Of a DNA stretch of 64,000 nucleotides, positions 40,301 to 51,444 are shown in pieces (position 1 is the stretch's first letter; the number at the start of each line of letters is the position of its first letter). The notes below the pieces were generated by a model, which saw only the letters and a list, made by a program, of their open reading frames with translations, searched no databases and had not been told where the DNA came from. The stretch is taken from NCBI GenBank assembly GCA_022113835.1, contig JAILWY010000014.1, positions 14,753,501 to 14,817,500 of the forward strand, written 5' to 3'. The position numbers and the translations under genes were made by a program. The DNA comes from Atopsyche davidsoni. Lineage: Eukaryota; Arthropoda; Insecta; Trichoptera; Hydrobiosidae.

Positions 40301-43300
40301 ATGAATGTTTATATTGTGATTGTGAAAATACAATCTGAAACGAGACAAAGTATATATTCCTTGCGATATTCTTTAGTAAAAAAAAGCTCTGCGGCTATAA
40401 TTTAAATTAGCCAATAATTGATGGGCTAATTACCTCGGCGCGGGTCCTTTGTGGATGTCGCGCCGCCCACTTGGCAGGCGAATTCCAATCATTCGATATG
40501 CAGCTGCCTTGTGCAATGCTAATTGCTGGCAATTGTGTTTTCGACTGTATCTGTGCAGCGGGCGGCAGTGGCGGGCGATCGGCAGGAAAATCGCTGCTCT
40601 ATCTAATTAAAAAACTTAAATAAAATATCAATTAGATAGGTTTCTTTCTCTATTGTCTGAATGAACGCATTTATTTTAAAAATATATTTTGTTTTAAGTG
40701 AATATATCAGAAGGTAGTCCGTCAGTCAAAATCAGTAATATTTTAAATAAAGAGTGATTTTCTCCACGTTAACTTGTGGAAAAATCACTCAAGCATTTTA
40801 TTTAAAATATTAGAATGGGATTCCACCAATTACTCTCCGTTAAAAATATAGATTAAAATCAATAATAATACGAAAAATATTTTTATTTACTTTGAAAATT
40901 TTTGTTTAGCAAAAGTAGTGTAAAATATAAAACACTAAATAATTTTTTTTTTAAATATAAAACACTAAATAAAGTTTTGCTATTATTATATTGAATTAAA
41001 AAAAAACCCTTCAAAACGATTTTTACGCTTATAATACATATTTTCACATTTAAAAAAGTATTGATAATATTTATCAGCGATTTTTTTATTTTCAAAAATA
41101 GCTTGATGTATGTACAGGTGTGAATTTAATTTACATAAAATAATAGCAATGGCTTTTGGCATGCATTCTAAGGAGCTATTTAAGATTTATATGTAATTCA
41201 GTTTGGTTACAAATCCCCCAGAAGTATCCCCCTTCTCCCATATATTACTTTCATTTTATTTGCCTATTCCTTCTGAGACTTTCGACCCCGTCTCCTGCAG
41301 AAGACTAACTGACGCGCGTTGTCCGCAGGCACGTACGACGGCAGCGAGCACACGCCCAAGCTGCTGCCCTGCTCGCACTCCGTGTGTCTGCACTGCCTCG
41401 GCCGCATCGCCGCGGCGCACACCAGAGACGTCGGCAGCTTCCGGTGAGTCCCCTCCCCTCCCCTCCCCTCCCGGCCGCGACCCTCGCAGCGCCTGACTCC
41501 GCCAATGCTTGCAGGTGCCCGATATGCCGCGAGCTGATCACCATCCCCCGGGGCGGGGTGGCGGCGCTGCCCCCCTCCTTCCTGGTGAACCAGCTCCTGG
41601 ACCTCATGTCTCGCCAGCGCCGCGAGGTCGTCCCCAAGTGCAGCACGCACACCAACCAGGTGCGATAACTCTTGACCGATTGCTTCGCGGCTCTGCGGTC
41701 AGCGCGAAGTCTCGGATTCAGATGTTATTTAAAAATATATATTAATTGTCTCTGGTTTGAAATAAATGAAAACCTTTTGAATTGGAAATTAAGTTTTCTG
41801 ACAGCTTGGCCGGTTTTATTAAAATGGCCGTGGTTTTTGACAACAATTTATGATTTGATCGACAGCGATGCAAGTCAAAAGTTGATCCGGAATATTACAT
41901 AATTTTTTTCAGCTCGTTCTCCATATTGGTGGTGAGCTTTATTCATATTTGTATTTTTTTAACAGTACTGAATGTGAAATCATATCAAGGATAGTAAAGA
42001 AAAGCCAAAACACATATAATTAATATATAATGAACAATATGGGACGTTTTTTTTTTGACATATGGACGTTTTCATTGATTGTGTCTTCGTGCGTGTTTCA
42101 GGAATTGCTGTTCTGCGAAACGTGCGACTGTGTGTTCTGCGCCCTGTGCACGGGCGGCCCTCACTCCGACTCCCCGTGTGACCACACCATCATCCCCTTC
42201 TCCATCGCCATCAAGCGCATGTCCGAGATCCTGCTCTACAAGGCCAACGAGTGCCTGTCCAAGGTACCGCTTTGCGCCTACCACTAGACAAAACAAAACA
42301 AATCAGCAGTTCCTGAAAATAAATTGAATTCAAATTCCCATCAAGGGAATGTGCAATAAGCCTAATAAATTACAAAAATTATTTTCTTTTTAATTTTCCT
42401 AAAAATTCGATTGAAAATATTATATAATATTTAGCAATGATTTATTGCTTGCTCGATTGCTACTCAACTCCATCAGGTTTCACTCATAATCGATGAAACC
42501 GAGTATGTACTATAAAATAGCATTATTTCCACAGAGTACTACTAGATCTCACGAACAAACGGTACTCACCATCCTGAAAACTCTTTTATTTCAATAGTTT
42601 TTTAAATTTTCTATTTGCAACGTGAGTTTCTATGAGTTGCCATAGTATAAAGTAATGTTTTGTTATATTTGCAGTTGAGTGCAGCCCGTGACGGCGTGGC
42701 GGGCGAGCTGAGACGACTGGAGGCGGCGCGGGAGGTCGGGGCGGAGGCGGCGGCGGCTCAGACGCGGGAGCTGGCGGCCCTGGTGGAGCGCCGTCACCAG
42801 GAGCTGCTGGCCGCCCTGGCCGCTGCCGCCGCTCACAAGCGCCGCCTGCTGGAGGAGCAGCTCGCCCTCATTGACGCCGAGAGAACCAAGGTAACTGTTA
42901 GTATTCTTGAACAAACTGCAGGGGAATTAGAGAAGAACATACACATTAGTCGATTATCACAAACCCGGTGGAATCAAACTTAGAGAAAGACAAGACAAGA
43001 ACTCATAACTTTAACCGCTAGACCGATCAAAAAATAATTCAAGTATATTATCAGATATAAGTTCTACTCGCATCACAGTCTGCCGGATCTATTGCAGGTG
43101 GAGCAGGAGTGCTGCGGTCTGCAGAGCCAGGTGGAGGCGCGGGACATGTCAGCGCGCATTGCGGCCCTAGGGGAGCGGTTGGCGGGGGCGGCGGCACTGG
43201 CCGAGCCCAGGGAGAACGCCTTCCTTGCCCTGGAGTTTGGACACAATGACGCTCTCAACCGACTGACGTCTGCTCTGCCTTGCCTGGGCCGCGTCAGGAC

Positions 43301-45397
43301 TACCACCACCTACCCGCCCCTGTGCACCGCCATCATTGGTAAATCTTTTCGCTTTTATACAATTTCATAATTATTGACCAAACACCTGAGACTGCAAATA
43401 TTGATTTCTTAAATGCTTTAATTCACGGTGATGCTTGAATGAGCCAATTCATATTGCACATCATATTTTTTCATCGAAACTTTATAAAAATTTTCAGAAA
43501 CCACGATGGTGGCGGGGCTGGAGTCTCATGTCCTGTTGCGCACGGTGGACTACCACGGAGAGCCTCGAAATTCTGGAGGAGATCCCGTCACTGCGACTGC
43601 CCACTACGATGGCACTCCTGCTGAGCCTCTTCCCTGCATCATTAATGATCTGGATGACGGCACCTATCGGTAACTTAACCAAATAGAACTGTCTGATTTA
43701 TCTCAATATACTAGTAAAATATTTACTGGGGATGGAACAAATCTATTGATTAGTCATTTATTTTTTACATAAAAGGGGATTAGATTTTAAGGCAGCGTAT
43801 GACGTTGTGCTTGAAATTAAACTACACTCAGCAATAAGAGAAATAAGTAAATACTCTTGATAAGTAGAAAATAGTTTTAAAATGTATAATATTACATATA
43901 TAGATAAAAAGGTAAAATTTTGTGTAAATAAATTTATAGCTTCTGTATTAAATATAGCATATGATAAAAAAAACATAATGAAATTGTAGAATATCATTCC
44001 GACCCCCACATGCTGGTGGTGTGAACTTCTGCCTGAGTGTTGTGGGGCGTTCCATACGCGGTGGCCCAGTCACAGGACTTGTGGCTACGGCTGGCGAACC
44101 TGTCCGGCGCTGGGGCCAGCGCGGTGCCGGGCCCCAGGGTTGTTTACAACCCGCCGCTGTGGCTTTCCGCCAAGCACTTTACCTGCTGGATGCCGGTAAC
44201 TCCCGAGTCCATCTGCTGGATGAGGATCTTACCTCACGAGGGTTCATCGAGAATGAAGGTAATATTTGTAGTTGTGATGATACAACTATTGAATTTGCTT
44301 TTGATAAAACAATAACTTACCCACAAAGTTATTTTTATTTTTCAGTTTAAGTATGACTATTCAAATAAATTTATGAAATAGTGTGCTAATTATATCTAAT
44401 ACTTTTTTTTAGGTCTCTCGGGCCGCAGCTGCACTGGCCTTGCTGTAACAGAGCGTGGTCTGGTGGCAGTAAACTGGCGGACACGTCGAGTCACAGAACT
44501 GTCTCTTAGAGGTGATACTCTAGCCGCATGGGGACACACGGCCTTTGTGGAACCCGTGGCGGTAGCGGTTGATCCTAACTATGGACACGTGCTAGTCGCT
44601 GATAACGGAGCTAGAGCCGTATTTGTGTTTGACGCTGATGGAAGATTTCTCTTCCAGGTAATAAAAATATTTTTATTAAAATACCTCATTATTTGTTCTC
44701 TATAAATATTGAGCAATAAAATATAACTCACCCTATCCCCTTATCGCTTTCGTTATGTTTCATGTTGCTGTTAGAACTTTCTTTTAGTTTAGTCAGAAAT
44801 ATATTGGTATGTCAAACAAATAGCTTTAAAATATCTACATACGGTTGTTTTTGTAATTTTAGTTGAAGGCATGTTTGTTTAGTGGCATATTTCAATGCTA
44901 TTTGAATGGTTTTCAGGTGGGCGGAGGATCTTCTCAGGAACTGGGGCTAGTGGGGGGGCTGTGTGTGGCGCCCTCGGGGCAGATTCTTGTGGCCGACACA
45001 GCCGTGCGAGTCTTCAGCGCAAAAGGGGACCCCATCGCTACCTATGGACAATTACCTAAAGGTATTGCCAACAACGGTTTCAACTATCTATTTCTCCAAG
45101 TATCTTACTATTGTAATGTACAATGTAATCTTTTCATTAAAAAATTATATTTCTCTTCCAGGCAAGGGTTCATACGGTGGCATAAATGTAGACTCGTGCG
45201 AGCGTATTGTTGCTCTACGCTGGGAGAAAGGCCGATCGCGGCTAGTGGTCTTGTCTCTAGCGTCGGGGGCGTTGCTGACCTCTTCAAAGCTAGCTGCACC
45301 TCTCAGACGACCTGGCGCCCTGGCAGTCTTGCCTGGCGGGGCTGCTGTCCTTGCAGACTTAGCTGGGGATTGTCTGCGCAAGCACCGCTACTGGTAG
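37296..45397 (+). CDS. TRIM-NHL E3 ubiquitin ligase, TRIM2/TRIM3-type (11 exons, 678 aa)
   Basis: Joined exons are 37296-37386, 41329-41443, 41515-41659, 42102-42263, 42675-42890, 43098-43338, 43498-43669, 43990-44258, 44413-44657, 44917-45061 and 45162-45397. All have GT-AG introns and consistent phase. Residues 26-73 form a C3HC4 RING (C26, C29, C45, H47, C50, C53, C70, C73), the E2-binding catalytic module. Residues 111-145 form a B-box with all eight ligands (C111, H114, C122, C125, C130, C133, H138, H145). An Ala/Leu/Glu/Arg-rich coiled coil spans about 150-290, a filamin-type Ig repeat about 320-410, and NHL beta-propeller blades about 415-678. The protein ends in RKHRYW, resembling the YRYLQ-like end of TRIM2/3. 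In this family the propeller binds RNA or protein partners and the RING drives ubiquitination in the cytoplasm. Start at 37296 is the first Met if no upstream coding exon is used. Assignment to the TRIM2/3 group comes from domain order and remembered family features, not a search. Confidence 0.93.
37387..41328 (+). other. Intron splitting the RING finger (3.9 kb)
   Basis: It lies between two cysteine-coding parts of the RING. It contains a second MITE copy at 40735-40850, GC-rich stretches around 38620-38900, and an open minus-strand frame ending at 38380 that has no known similarity. No exon with convincing signals was found inside it. Confidence 0.85.
40735..40850. repeat. MITE-like inverted-repeat element, copy 2
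   Basis: An imperfect hairpin of arms around 40737-40769 and 40774-40810 is followed by bases matching the right flank of the element at 34998-35195 (shared attccacca block and aatcactc block). It is shorter than copy 1 because the centre between the arms is reduced to a few bases. Confidence 0.55.
41329..41443 (+). CDS. TRIM-NHL exon: RING core
   Basis: Encodes the zinc ligands C45, H47, C50 and C53 in LLPCSHSVCLHC. Acceptor gtccgcag; donor TTCCG/gtgagt (phase 2). GC content jumps sharply over the exon compared with the intron before it. Confidence 0.92.
41444..41514 (+). other. 71-base intron with five C-tracts
   Basis: Bases 41450-41472 consist of five C runs of three or four separated by single T residues, directly after the donor. 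The complementary strand can form a G-quadruplex. The intron is near the minimum length for insects. Confidence 0.85.
41515..41659 (+). CDS. TRIM-NHL exon: end of RING and start of B-box
   Basis: Encodes the last RING pair in CPICREL and the linker with a hydrophobic NQLLDLM segment, and ends with the first two B-box ligands in CSTH. Acceptor cttgcag; donor ACCAACCAG/gtgcga, phase 0. Confidence 0.92.
42102..42263 (+). CDS. TRIM-NHL exon: B-box
   Basis: Encodes CETC, CALC and the two histidines that complete the B-box zinc fold, then the start of the helical region (IKRMSEILLYK). Acceptor tgtttcag; donor TCCAAG/gtaccg; phase 0 at both ends, 54 codons. Confidence 0.93.
42675..42890 (+). CDS. 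TRIM-NHL exon: coiled coil, first part
   Basis: 72 codons in phase 0, extremely rich in Ala, Leu, Glu and Arg with heptad-like spacing, for example ELAALVERRHQELLAALAAA. This is the dimerising coiled coil of TRIM proteins. The exon is markedly GC-rich (many GCG/GCC codons). Confidence 0.92.
42945..43030 (-). repeat. tRNA-derived (SINE-like) fragment filling a 207-base intron
   Basis: Read on the minus strand, ggtctagcggtta resembles an A-box. About 40 bases on, gtttgattcc resembles a B-box. The pair occupies much of the intron between the two coiled-coil exons. No cloverleaf is preserved. Confidence 0.4.
43098..43338 (+). CDS. TRIM-NHL exon: coiled coil, second part
   Basis: Continues the helical region (VEQECCGLQSQVEARD), then the linker with RENAFLALEF, which resembles the RENDQLDF-like linker I recall from TRIM2. 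Acceptor attgcag; donor ATCATTG/gtaaat, phase 1. Confidence 0.92.
43498..43669 (+). CDS. TRIM-NHL exon: filamin repeat, first part
   Basis: Begins with ETTMVAGLESHVLLRTVD and ends DLDDGTYR, the typical start and the DxxDGTY strand of a filamin/ABP280 Ig fold. Acceptor ttttcag; donor CG/gtaact, phase 2. Confidence 0.9.
43990..44258 (+). CDS. TRIM-NHL exon: filamin repeat end and first NHL blade
   Basis: Completes the filamin fold (FRPPHAGG, then VVGRSIRGGP). It enters the propeller with ALYLLDAGNSRVHLLD, a clear NHL-type strand set. The acceptor (aattgtag) has a weak pyrimidine tract, but the phase and domain continuity fix it. Donor GAATGAAG/gtaata. Confidence 0.88.
44413..44657 (+). CDS. 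TRIM-NHL exon: NHL propeller, middle
   Basis: Contains the strongest NHL match, EPVAVAVDPNYGHVLVADNG followed by VFVFDADG. Acceptor tttttag; donor TTCCAG/gtaata, phase 0. Confidence 0.93.
44917..45061 (+). CDS. TRIM-NHL exon: NHL propeller, fourth or fifth blade
   Basis: Encodes LCVAPSGQILVADTAVRVFS, another canonical NHL blade. Acceptor ttttcag; donor CCTAAAG/gtattg, phase 1. Confidence 0.92.
45162..45397 (+). CDS. TRIM-NHL last coding exon
   Basis: Encodes the final blade (LAVLPGGAAVLADLAGDCL) and the C-terminal RKHRYW before TAG at 45395-45397. Acceptor ctcttccag. The last strand probably closes the propeller as in TRIM2/3. Confidence 0.93.
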
Positions 45398-47338
45398 TTG
45401 CAGTGCAGGTGCCATGAAGATACAGTTTGAGTATCGAGATACTACAAACCGCATTCAATTCTTCATTCATGATGAACTTGAGATGTGCCTACGTCCTGCT
45501 GGAGCATGAGACATGCAAGACTGACAATGTTGGTTGCAGTGATATTTAATCGATTAAGAGATTAAGAGAATGATCTGCGATTTTCTTAAGAAAAATCAGT
45601 CTAAAGTGGACAATATTTTGGATAAGATCCGACAGTCATCTAAGCCATCGGTATTAGAAACCTGTTTTATAGAGTACGGTGAAAATTTAAAAAATGATAA
45701 TAATTTATTAGCAGTGAGAGAAGCAGAGATTTCGTAAGAAACATTAGAAACAAATATTCAAGCAGCATCTGTGCATCCATGCCGGCAATGTGTGTGCATA
45801 GAAGACTGTCTAGAAAATAAGATTTAAGTGGCCATAAGCCGTCACAGAGGCTCGATTTAAAGGAAACATACATACTTATTTATGTTTTTAATGTTGGCCA
45901 TAGAGACAGACGAAACATCAACTACGTTTAGATGAAAACTGCATCAAGACTGTGATGGTTACGAGGTTTTACTACATTCTAGAAGTAAGCCATAGAGTGT
46001 GGAATGCGCCAGCCTAAGGCTTGAGAGATTAGCGAATGAAACCCGATTATCAAGAAGCATTTTTAATGAAATCAGGAATTGAACAAGTTCAGTGATTGAG
46101 TGTAAAAATAGAAATTAAAAACTAGATGATATCGCTACAATAAAGTTGGAGAATTGTGTTTATAGAAGCTAAAATGATATTACAGTGGCTATTAGTGAGT
46201 GTTCTGTAGAGTGGTTGCTTTCTTTACCAGAGCAATCATAACATCAATACATCTATTAAATGCATTTATATTCTTTAGCTAGATTGCTCTTAGATCAGCA
46301 TTTATTATACCAATAACATCAGATCAGTGGCACAAAACAATAACTACTCATGACTACGTCCCGCCACATTCATGGAAACACTGATTCTACAAGAATTATG
46401 TTGCATGCCGAAGAATCTTCCATGATTTCAATTTACATATATTCTTGCATATTCAACGCCTATTTTCTATTTTATTTTGTAGAATGTAGGCACTGTTTTG
46501 TTAAAATTCATCTTCAATATAATTTTAAAAAAAGGCTTCGTACCTTCTTGTCGAACCACTAATATTCTCTGGGTAGAAATTTGATCAAAAATATACAGAA
46601 TTCTTTTTGGTCATATTAGAAATGTTGCGATTTCATTCATATATAGATTTAATTTAATTTTTATCATATTATTGTTGCCAAAAGGTTGTCACATTTTATG
46701 GCACTGAAATTTTTACTTTTGAATTGTTCACTGAATAAATTTGTAACACTTGAATTGCTTTCAACGAGTAAAGTTGACAAAGACTGAACAAGAATTGCGC
46801 ACTTATGTATGTTTAATTTGTCCGAACTCAATATTTAATTTAAAGAAATAAACGACTTACTGTGATGTATTTACTTAGCAGAGTACATCTGTGTACTAGA
46901 AATTAAAACTGCACCAATACCTAGTATAATATTCTGCCTTTAAATAAATCATGCACAAATATAATTGGCATAAAATCTTATTAAATACATTGACCACTTT
47001 GATGAGAATTCTAAAAAAGATGTACTATTTTGATGAACTTAATAAAACGTACCTACCATTTGTCCTATCGATGTGTTCATAAAGTGCTCAACTGATGGTA
47101 ATTTGGGGTATATATGTAGTGGATCTATGGACGCCTTTTTATAATATTTATATATATATAAATATCTGTTCATTTATAAGAAAACTACATGGTAAATTAT
47201 ACCACTTTGTTGTAATTTTTAGGTCATTGAGAATCATCAAAGTTAAGGTTCATTTTAAAAGAAAACTAATATTCAAATCTTATTTTCAGTTTTCTTTTTA
47301 ACAAAAAAATTGAGTGTATGTTTTTTTTGTATACATAG

Positions 47339-47444
47339 TGTAAATAGGCATGCGAAGAGATTAAACAAAACTCTATTATTGTTAGTGTATCGAATAATGC
47401 GTTTATTAAGTATAAGTTAAAATATTAACTGATGAATGTACATA
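47339..47444 (+). promoter_or_regulatory. Two Pumilio-type response elements in the 3' UTR
   Basis: TGTAAATA at 47339-47346 and TGTACATA at 47437-47444 both fit the UGUANAUA consensus bound by Pumilio/PUF proteins. They are 98 bases apart on the transcribed strand. Chance occurrence in AT-rich DNA is not excluded. Confidence 0.35.
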
Positions 47445-48279
47445 AAGTTTCCATGCGTAAATTATGCAACCAGCTCTAGTCGGGCAAGTCTCAATAATGC
47501 AACGATCTAAGAGATCCTATTATCCGCTTTTGTCGGCACAGCATTTTATTTTATTTTATGTTCTGGATGAGATGATGGTCTGCCATAATGGGAATATAGT
47601 CACCGCCGAGAATATGCTTATCTCTCGTTGTAGTGTGAATGGTTCTTCTACTTCCGTCAATGTGGATACATTCCTCATATAAATAAGAAACGTGTATTCG
47701 TAGTCAATTAAAAAATGTTCAATGATTGTGTGCTTAGCAGGTTTAAGGTTCCTGTTGGTGTAAATTTTGTTTACGGGTGTATTAAAAAGAACACCCAGTA
47801 ACAATGTAAATTTAACATTTCAATGCTATTATTTTGACGATAAGAGATAGCATTTCACTATCAGTTATTATGAACCTGTTAAATGGACAAATACTAAAAA
47901 GAATTGTATCGGAAAGTCCTTGTAATCTTTAAAAAGAAAAATGGAAATAATGCTTCTTACGTAGACTATGTGAGAAGTAATCTTCATTACTGAGAGACTG
48001 TTGTGATATTTAAGTAGAGAAGCTCGCATTTGACATTTGTGAGTTTCCTTCAGTTTTGCTGCTGTTTAAGATCTCTGCAAATTGAAATTTCAAATAAAGG
48101 ACGATTGGTTTATATGAAAGATATATTTCCACGTTTACACGCTCTGTGATCTCATATTAACTTTGCAGTATATTTTGCCTTCAATATTCATTAAATTAAA
48201 AAACAAAAGGGGCTATTGAAGACAAAATTGCAACATTTAATTTCCATGAATTTGAATTGTATATCAGAAACAGATCATG

Positions 48280-48355
48280 GATAATATTGTTTGTTAAGTT
48301 GGCAGCACTGAAAGTCAAATTAAATGTCAAAATTATTGTTACAAACAATATTATC
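48280..48355. repeat. 15-base perfect inverted repeat in the 3' UTR
   Basis: gataatattgtttgt at 48280-48294 is exactly complementary to 48341-48355 across a 46-base spacer, so the transcript could form a stem-loop. The sequence taatattgtttgtta recurs in the same orientation at 48731-48745. Confidence 0.6.
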
Positions 48356-48850
48356 TGGTTACGCGAGGAGATACAATCCAGAGATTATCATTTTGATAAA
48401 ATAGGTTTTCGATGACACCCTCCAGTATTTTTTATAATACAAAAATGAAGCATCAGTACAAAAATGTATTTTGACGAAATTACTAACGACTTAATGATGA
48501 TTTCTTAGAAGATCCATCCATTTTGTTTTCTTGTAAAGTTTATTTGTACTGACAACTTCTTTTAAGTGAATTATTTTTTTAAGTGAATGCATGCGAGTGT
48601 CACTGTTCTGTTGTAGGTACCGCTTACATTAGAACCGACAAGGATTTACCAAATATCGCATCTCATGTATTATTATAATGCGATTGTACTTAAGTTTATA
48701 TTTTAACAGAAATATTCATGTTGTAGAGCATAATATTGTTTGTTATGAGTGAGAGGCATCATCCTGATGCTCCTCATATGTTTATATCTAGTCAATGTTT
48801 TTTTATGTTTTCAGTTGTCACAGTTATTTCTATGCAATTATGTAAATCAA

Positions 48851-48860
48851 AATAAATAAA
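48851..48860 (+). terminator. Overlapping poly(A) signals
   Basis: AATAAATAAA gives two overlapping AATAAA hexamers. A T-rich stretch follows about 25 bases later (cttatttgttttg), as in the downstream element of a cleavage site. Likely end of the TRIM-NHL transcript. Confidence 0.5.
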
Positions 48861-48870
48861 AGCTATATCA

Positions 48871-50883
48871 ACACTTATTTGTTTTGACAATAGATGTATC
48901 CTTTGACTTTTTAGATGCTAGAAACAAAAATACACGCTCCTAAATAATGGTTCCAAGCAACAGACTGCCATTTTCAGACATTCACATTAATTTGTTTCAT
49001 AATTCTCGTGTTTGCTTGGACGTAATTATTTGAGGCATTCTGTGGGTAAGAACAATATTTGTAATAAAAAGAAAGGATACCAGCAAGGTTATAATTTTAT
49101 TATTATATTTCTAATACAGATATAAATAAATCACACTAAAATATCCTCTTACACTTCAAAGAACTTCAATAAAAAGAGAACAGTAAAGTTATCCAACAAA
49201 GGAGTCATTTTATGTTTCGTATTCAAAAAGAACATAATTATTGGAATTAAGAAAAACTATGTATAAAAGGAGTACAATAGAAAATCATCATAACCAGGAT
49301 CAAGAATTACGTAAATTTTGAGCTGCTGAAATTTTTGGTCCAGAATCGAGACATGCGAATATGTTTTTACATTAACCTTATGAACTATAAATAATTTCTC
49401 GTAAACTAAAAAGAAAAATACATTTATTTTTATTAGAATAATATCCTTTAGCATCTCGTACAGTATTTTATATATCTACAACCAGTCACTTAAAGTTAGA
49501 TATGCATTTAAACTTGTATGGGATGACTCCACGTGACCGCAAAACTAATTTGTAAAATCGTTTGGCCCTTTATCGAGGGTAACTTCGTTTAGCTCCTTTC
49601 CAAACCGACTGCCAAACGCTAATAACTTGTAACATTTCAGCAACGCAAAGCTGACGACCAGAGTCCTCGCTGACTTAGCGGTTTTATATAATTGACGAGA
49701 TCAAAGTAACTGGACGCAACTGGCCTGAGCGCCGCCCTTGTGATATGCTTCTAATAATGTACAATATAATCTTGTATTTCATTTCAAACAATCAAAATAC
49801 CATCTGAAGTGAGTAATTTATTTCCATTTGAAAGCAGAGTAAAAAAGTTAAAATAATACAATGGAAGATCCACCAGGAAGAACAAAAATAAATCCTTGTA
49901 TTTTTAGATTGTAATGTGCTTTCTCATTAAAGGACTCATTTTAATAATCTCCTTCATAACCGACTGATGCACTGAAGCTCAAACTGTCTTCTAAAAATGA
50001 AAATAACAGTTTTCGTGTATGTATTTATGACATTTGCACAGTAAAAATACTCGACGAGAACTAAGTAAATATATTTATTTACAATATATATTCGTTCTCA
50101 TTGAGAATATGTAAAGTCTTAGGCGTTATGTAAATGGTAACAGAAAGAGTGATCATTAATTATGAATCGTTATATATGAGATTGAGCAATTTTCAGCTTT
50201 GGATAAGCCGGCCGACGACTGCGGTGGTGTTGCTTGTGGAGAATCGTTCGCTTTAGGACTTACGGGTGATTGTTTGTGAAGAACGCTATTACATAAGACG
50301 ACATCTTTACTTTAATCAGTATGAAAAACTAGTTGAATTAAGACTTAGTTTAATGTTAACAGATAAACCTCTTAGTGTATAATTATGTGTATAATAAGGA
50401 GCTAAATACACCAAACCATCTGCTCAACTCATCCACAAATCTACTTAACAATCAACATGGAAGTGACTCAAGTCTATAATGTATAATTCTCTAATAAAAA
50501 ATGAAAATATTCAAGCTACCGGCGTTATTACATTTAAGAAAACTCAATTGTGACTTATCTAGTCTGAGTGGGTGGTATTCTCAGCTGCTCCTTGCTTTTT
50601 GGGTAAAAACAATCATTTAAGGGTAAATGTAAAATATTGCTCTTGAACAGAGTCTTCACAGTGTACTATCTATTTGAAATCAACAGAAATCAAAATACAG
50701 TCATAAATTAAACATTAACGACAATAGTGTGAATCGTTTGTAACACATAATCTCTTCGTAACGCAAGCAGCTCTGACCTTACCTCTACTGATATAACATT
50801 GTATCTGCTAAAACTTTAATCTAGTCTACAATATAATAAAATGTATAAAGTCTTCAATATAATTTGATCAATTTTATAAATTC
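48871..50883. other. Noncoding interval between convergent genes
   Basis: AT-rich, with no exon recognised. On the minus strand, AATAAA equivalents at 50074-50079 and 49096-49101 could end the transcript of the short gene at 50884-51080. The rest shows nothing notable. Confidence 0.4.
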
Positions 50884-51080
50884 TCAATGGAGTGGCGGCG
50901 AGCGCTCGGCTCCCGGGCCGGTCGCCGACACTGGAGGGGAACAACTAGGAAACCATTACATCTAGGGAAGGTCGTCAGCGGGACTGACACTAAATCACCT
51001 GCAACTGGGCCGGAGCCACGGTACTGCCCGCCGATGGGGCGATTGACCGGCTCGGCTTGACTGTTGAGTACGAGAGGCAT
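50884..51080 (-). CDS. Candidate micro-gene, 42-residue protein in two coding exons
   Basis: On the minus strand an ATG at 51080 opens MPLVLNSQAEPVNRP and runs to 50999, where GTTGCAG/gtgatt gives a donor. The acceptor cccctccag at 50931 leads to a second exon (50930-50884), giving ...GPVAVSATGPGAERSPPLH and a TGA. The 68-base intron has proper ends. GC content is high over both exons and falls abruptly at the stop codon, as expected of real coding sequence. Unspliced, the frame runs 68 codons to 50874. The peptide is Pro/Gly-rich, with no signal peptide, membrane segment or known motif, and I do not recognise it. It could also be part of a longer or alternatively spliced transcript. The upstream exon at 51445 and a GC-rich promoter-like block support an independent gene. 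Function unknown. Confidence 0.5.
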
Positions 51081-51444
51081 CTCGCCACCTTTGGTTAATT
51101 ATAAAATTTATATCTTTCAAGTCATTTTTAAAATACCAATAAAATACTGAAAATTTCTTCATTCGTAAACATTAATTTTGAAATTATTTCATTTTAAATT
51201 AACATATTCAGAAAAATGTTTATTCTTCTTCGACAATTTCACAAGCCACGTCGAAATGTACGCGAGTGAACATATATCGAGTACAATAATCGAATCACAA
51301 TAAACCCGGAACATTCCATCTGTCATAAAACCTAACCTAGTATGCACTTACAAGGGAGACGCGCACGCGGGTCTCCCGTATTATAAAATATGTGATGAAA
51401 TGTCAGATATCACCTGTCAATGGCACGTTAACATTAAAATTTAC

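Larger units (their letters stand above)
45398..48870 (+). other. Probable 3' UTR of the TRIM-NHL gene
   Basis: About 3.5 kb of AT-rich DNA without coding exons. AATAAA-type signals occur near 46138, 46734, 46848, 48093 and, doubled, at 48851-48860; the last is my preferred end. It contains Pumilio-type elements at 47339 and 47437 and a repeated motif near 48280, 48341 and 48731. The true cleavage site is not determined. Confidence 0.6.
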
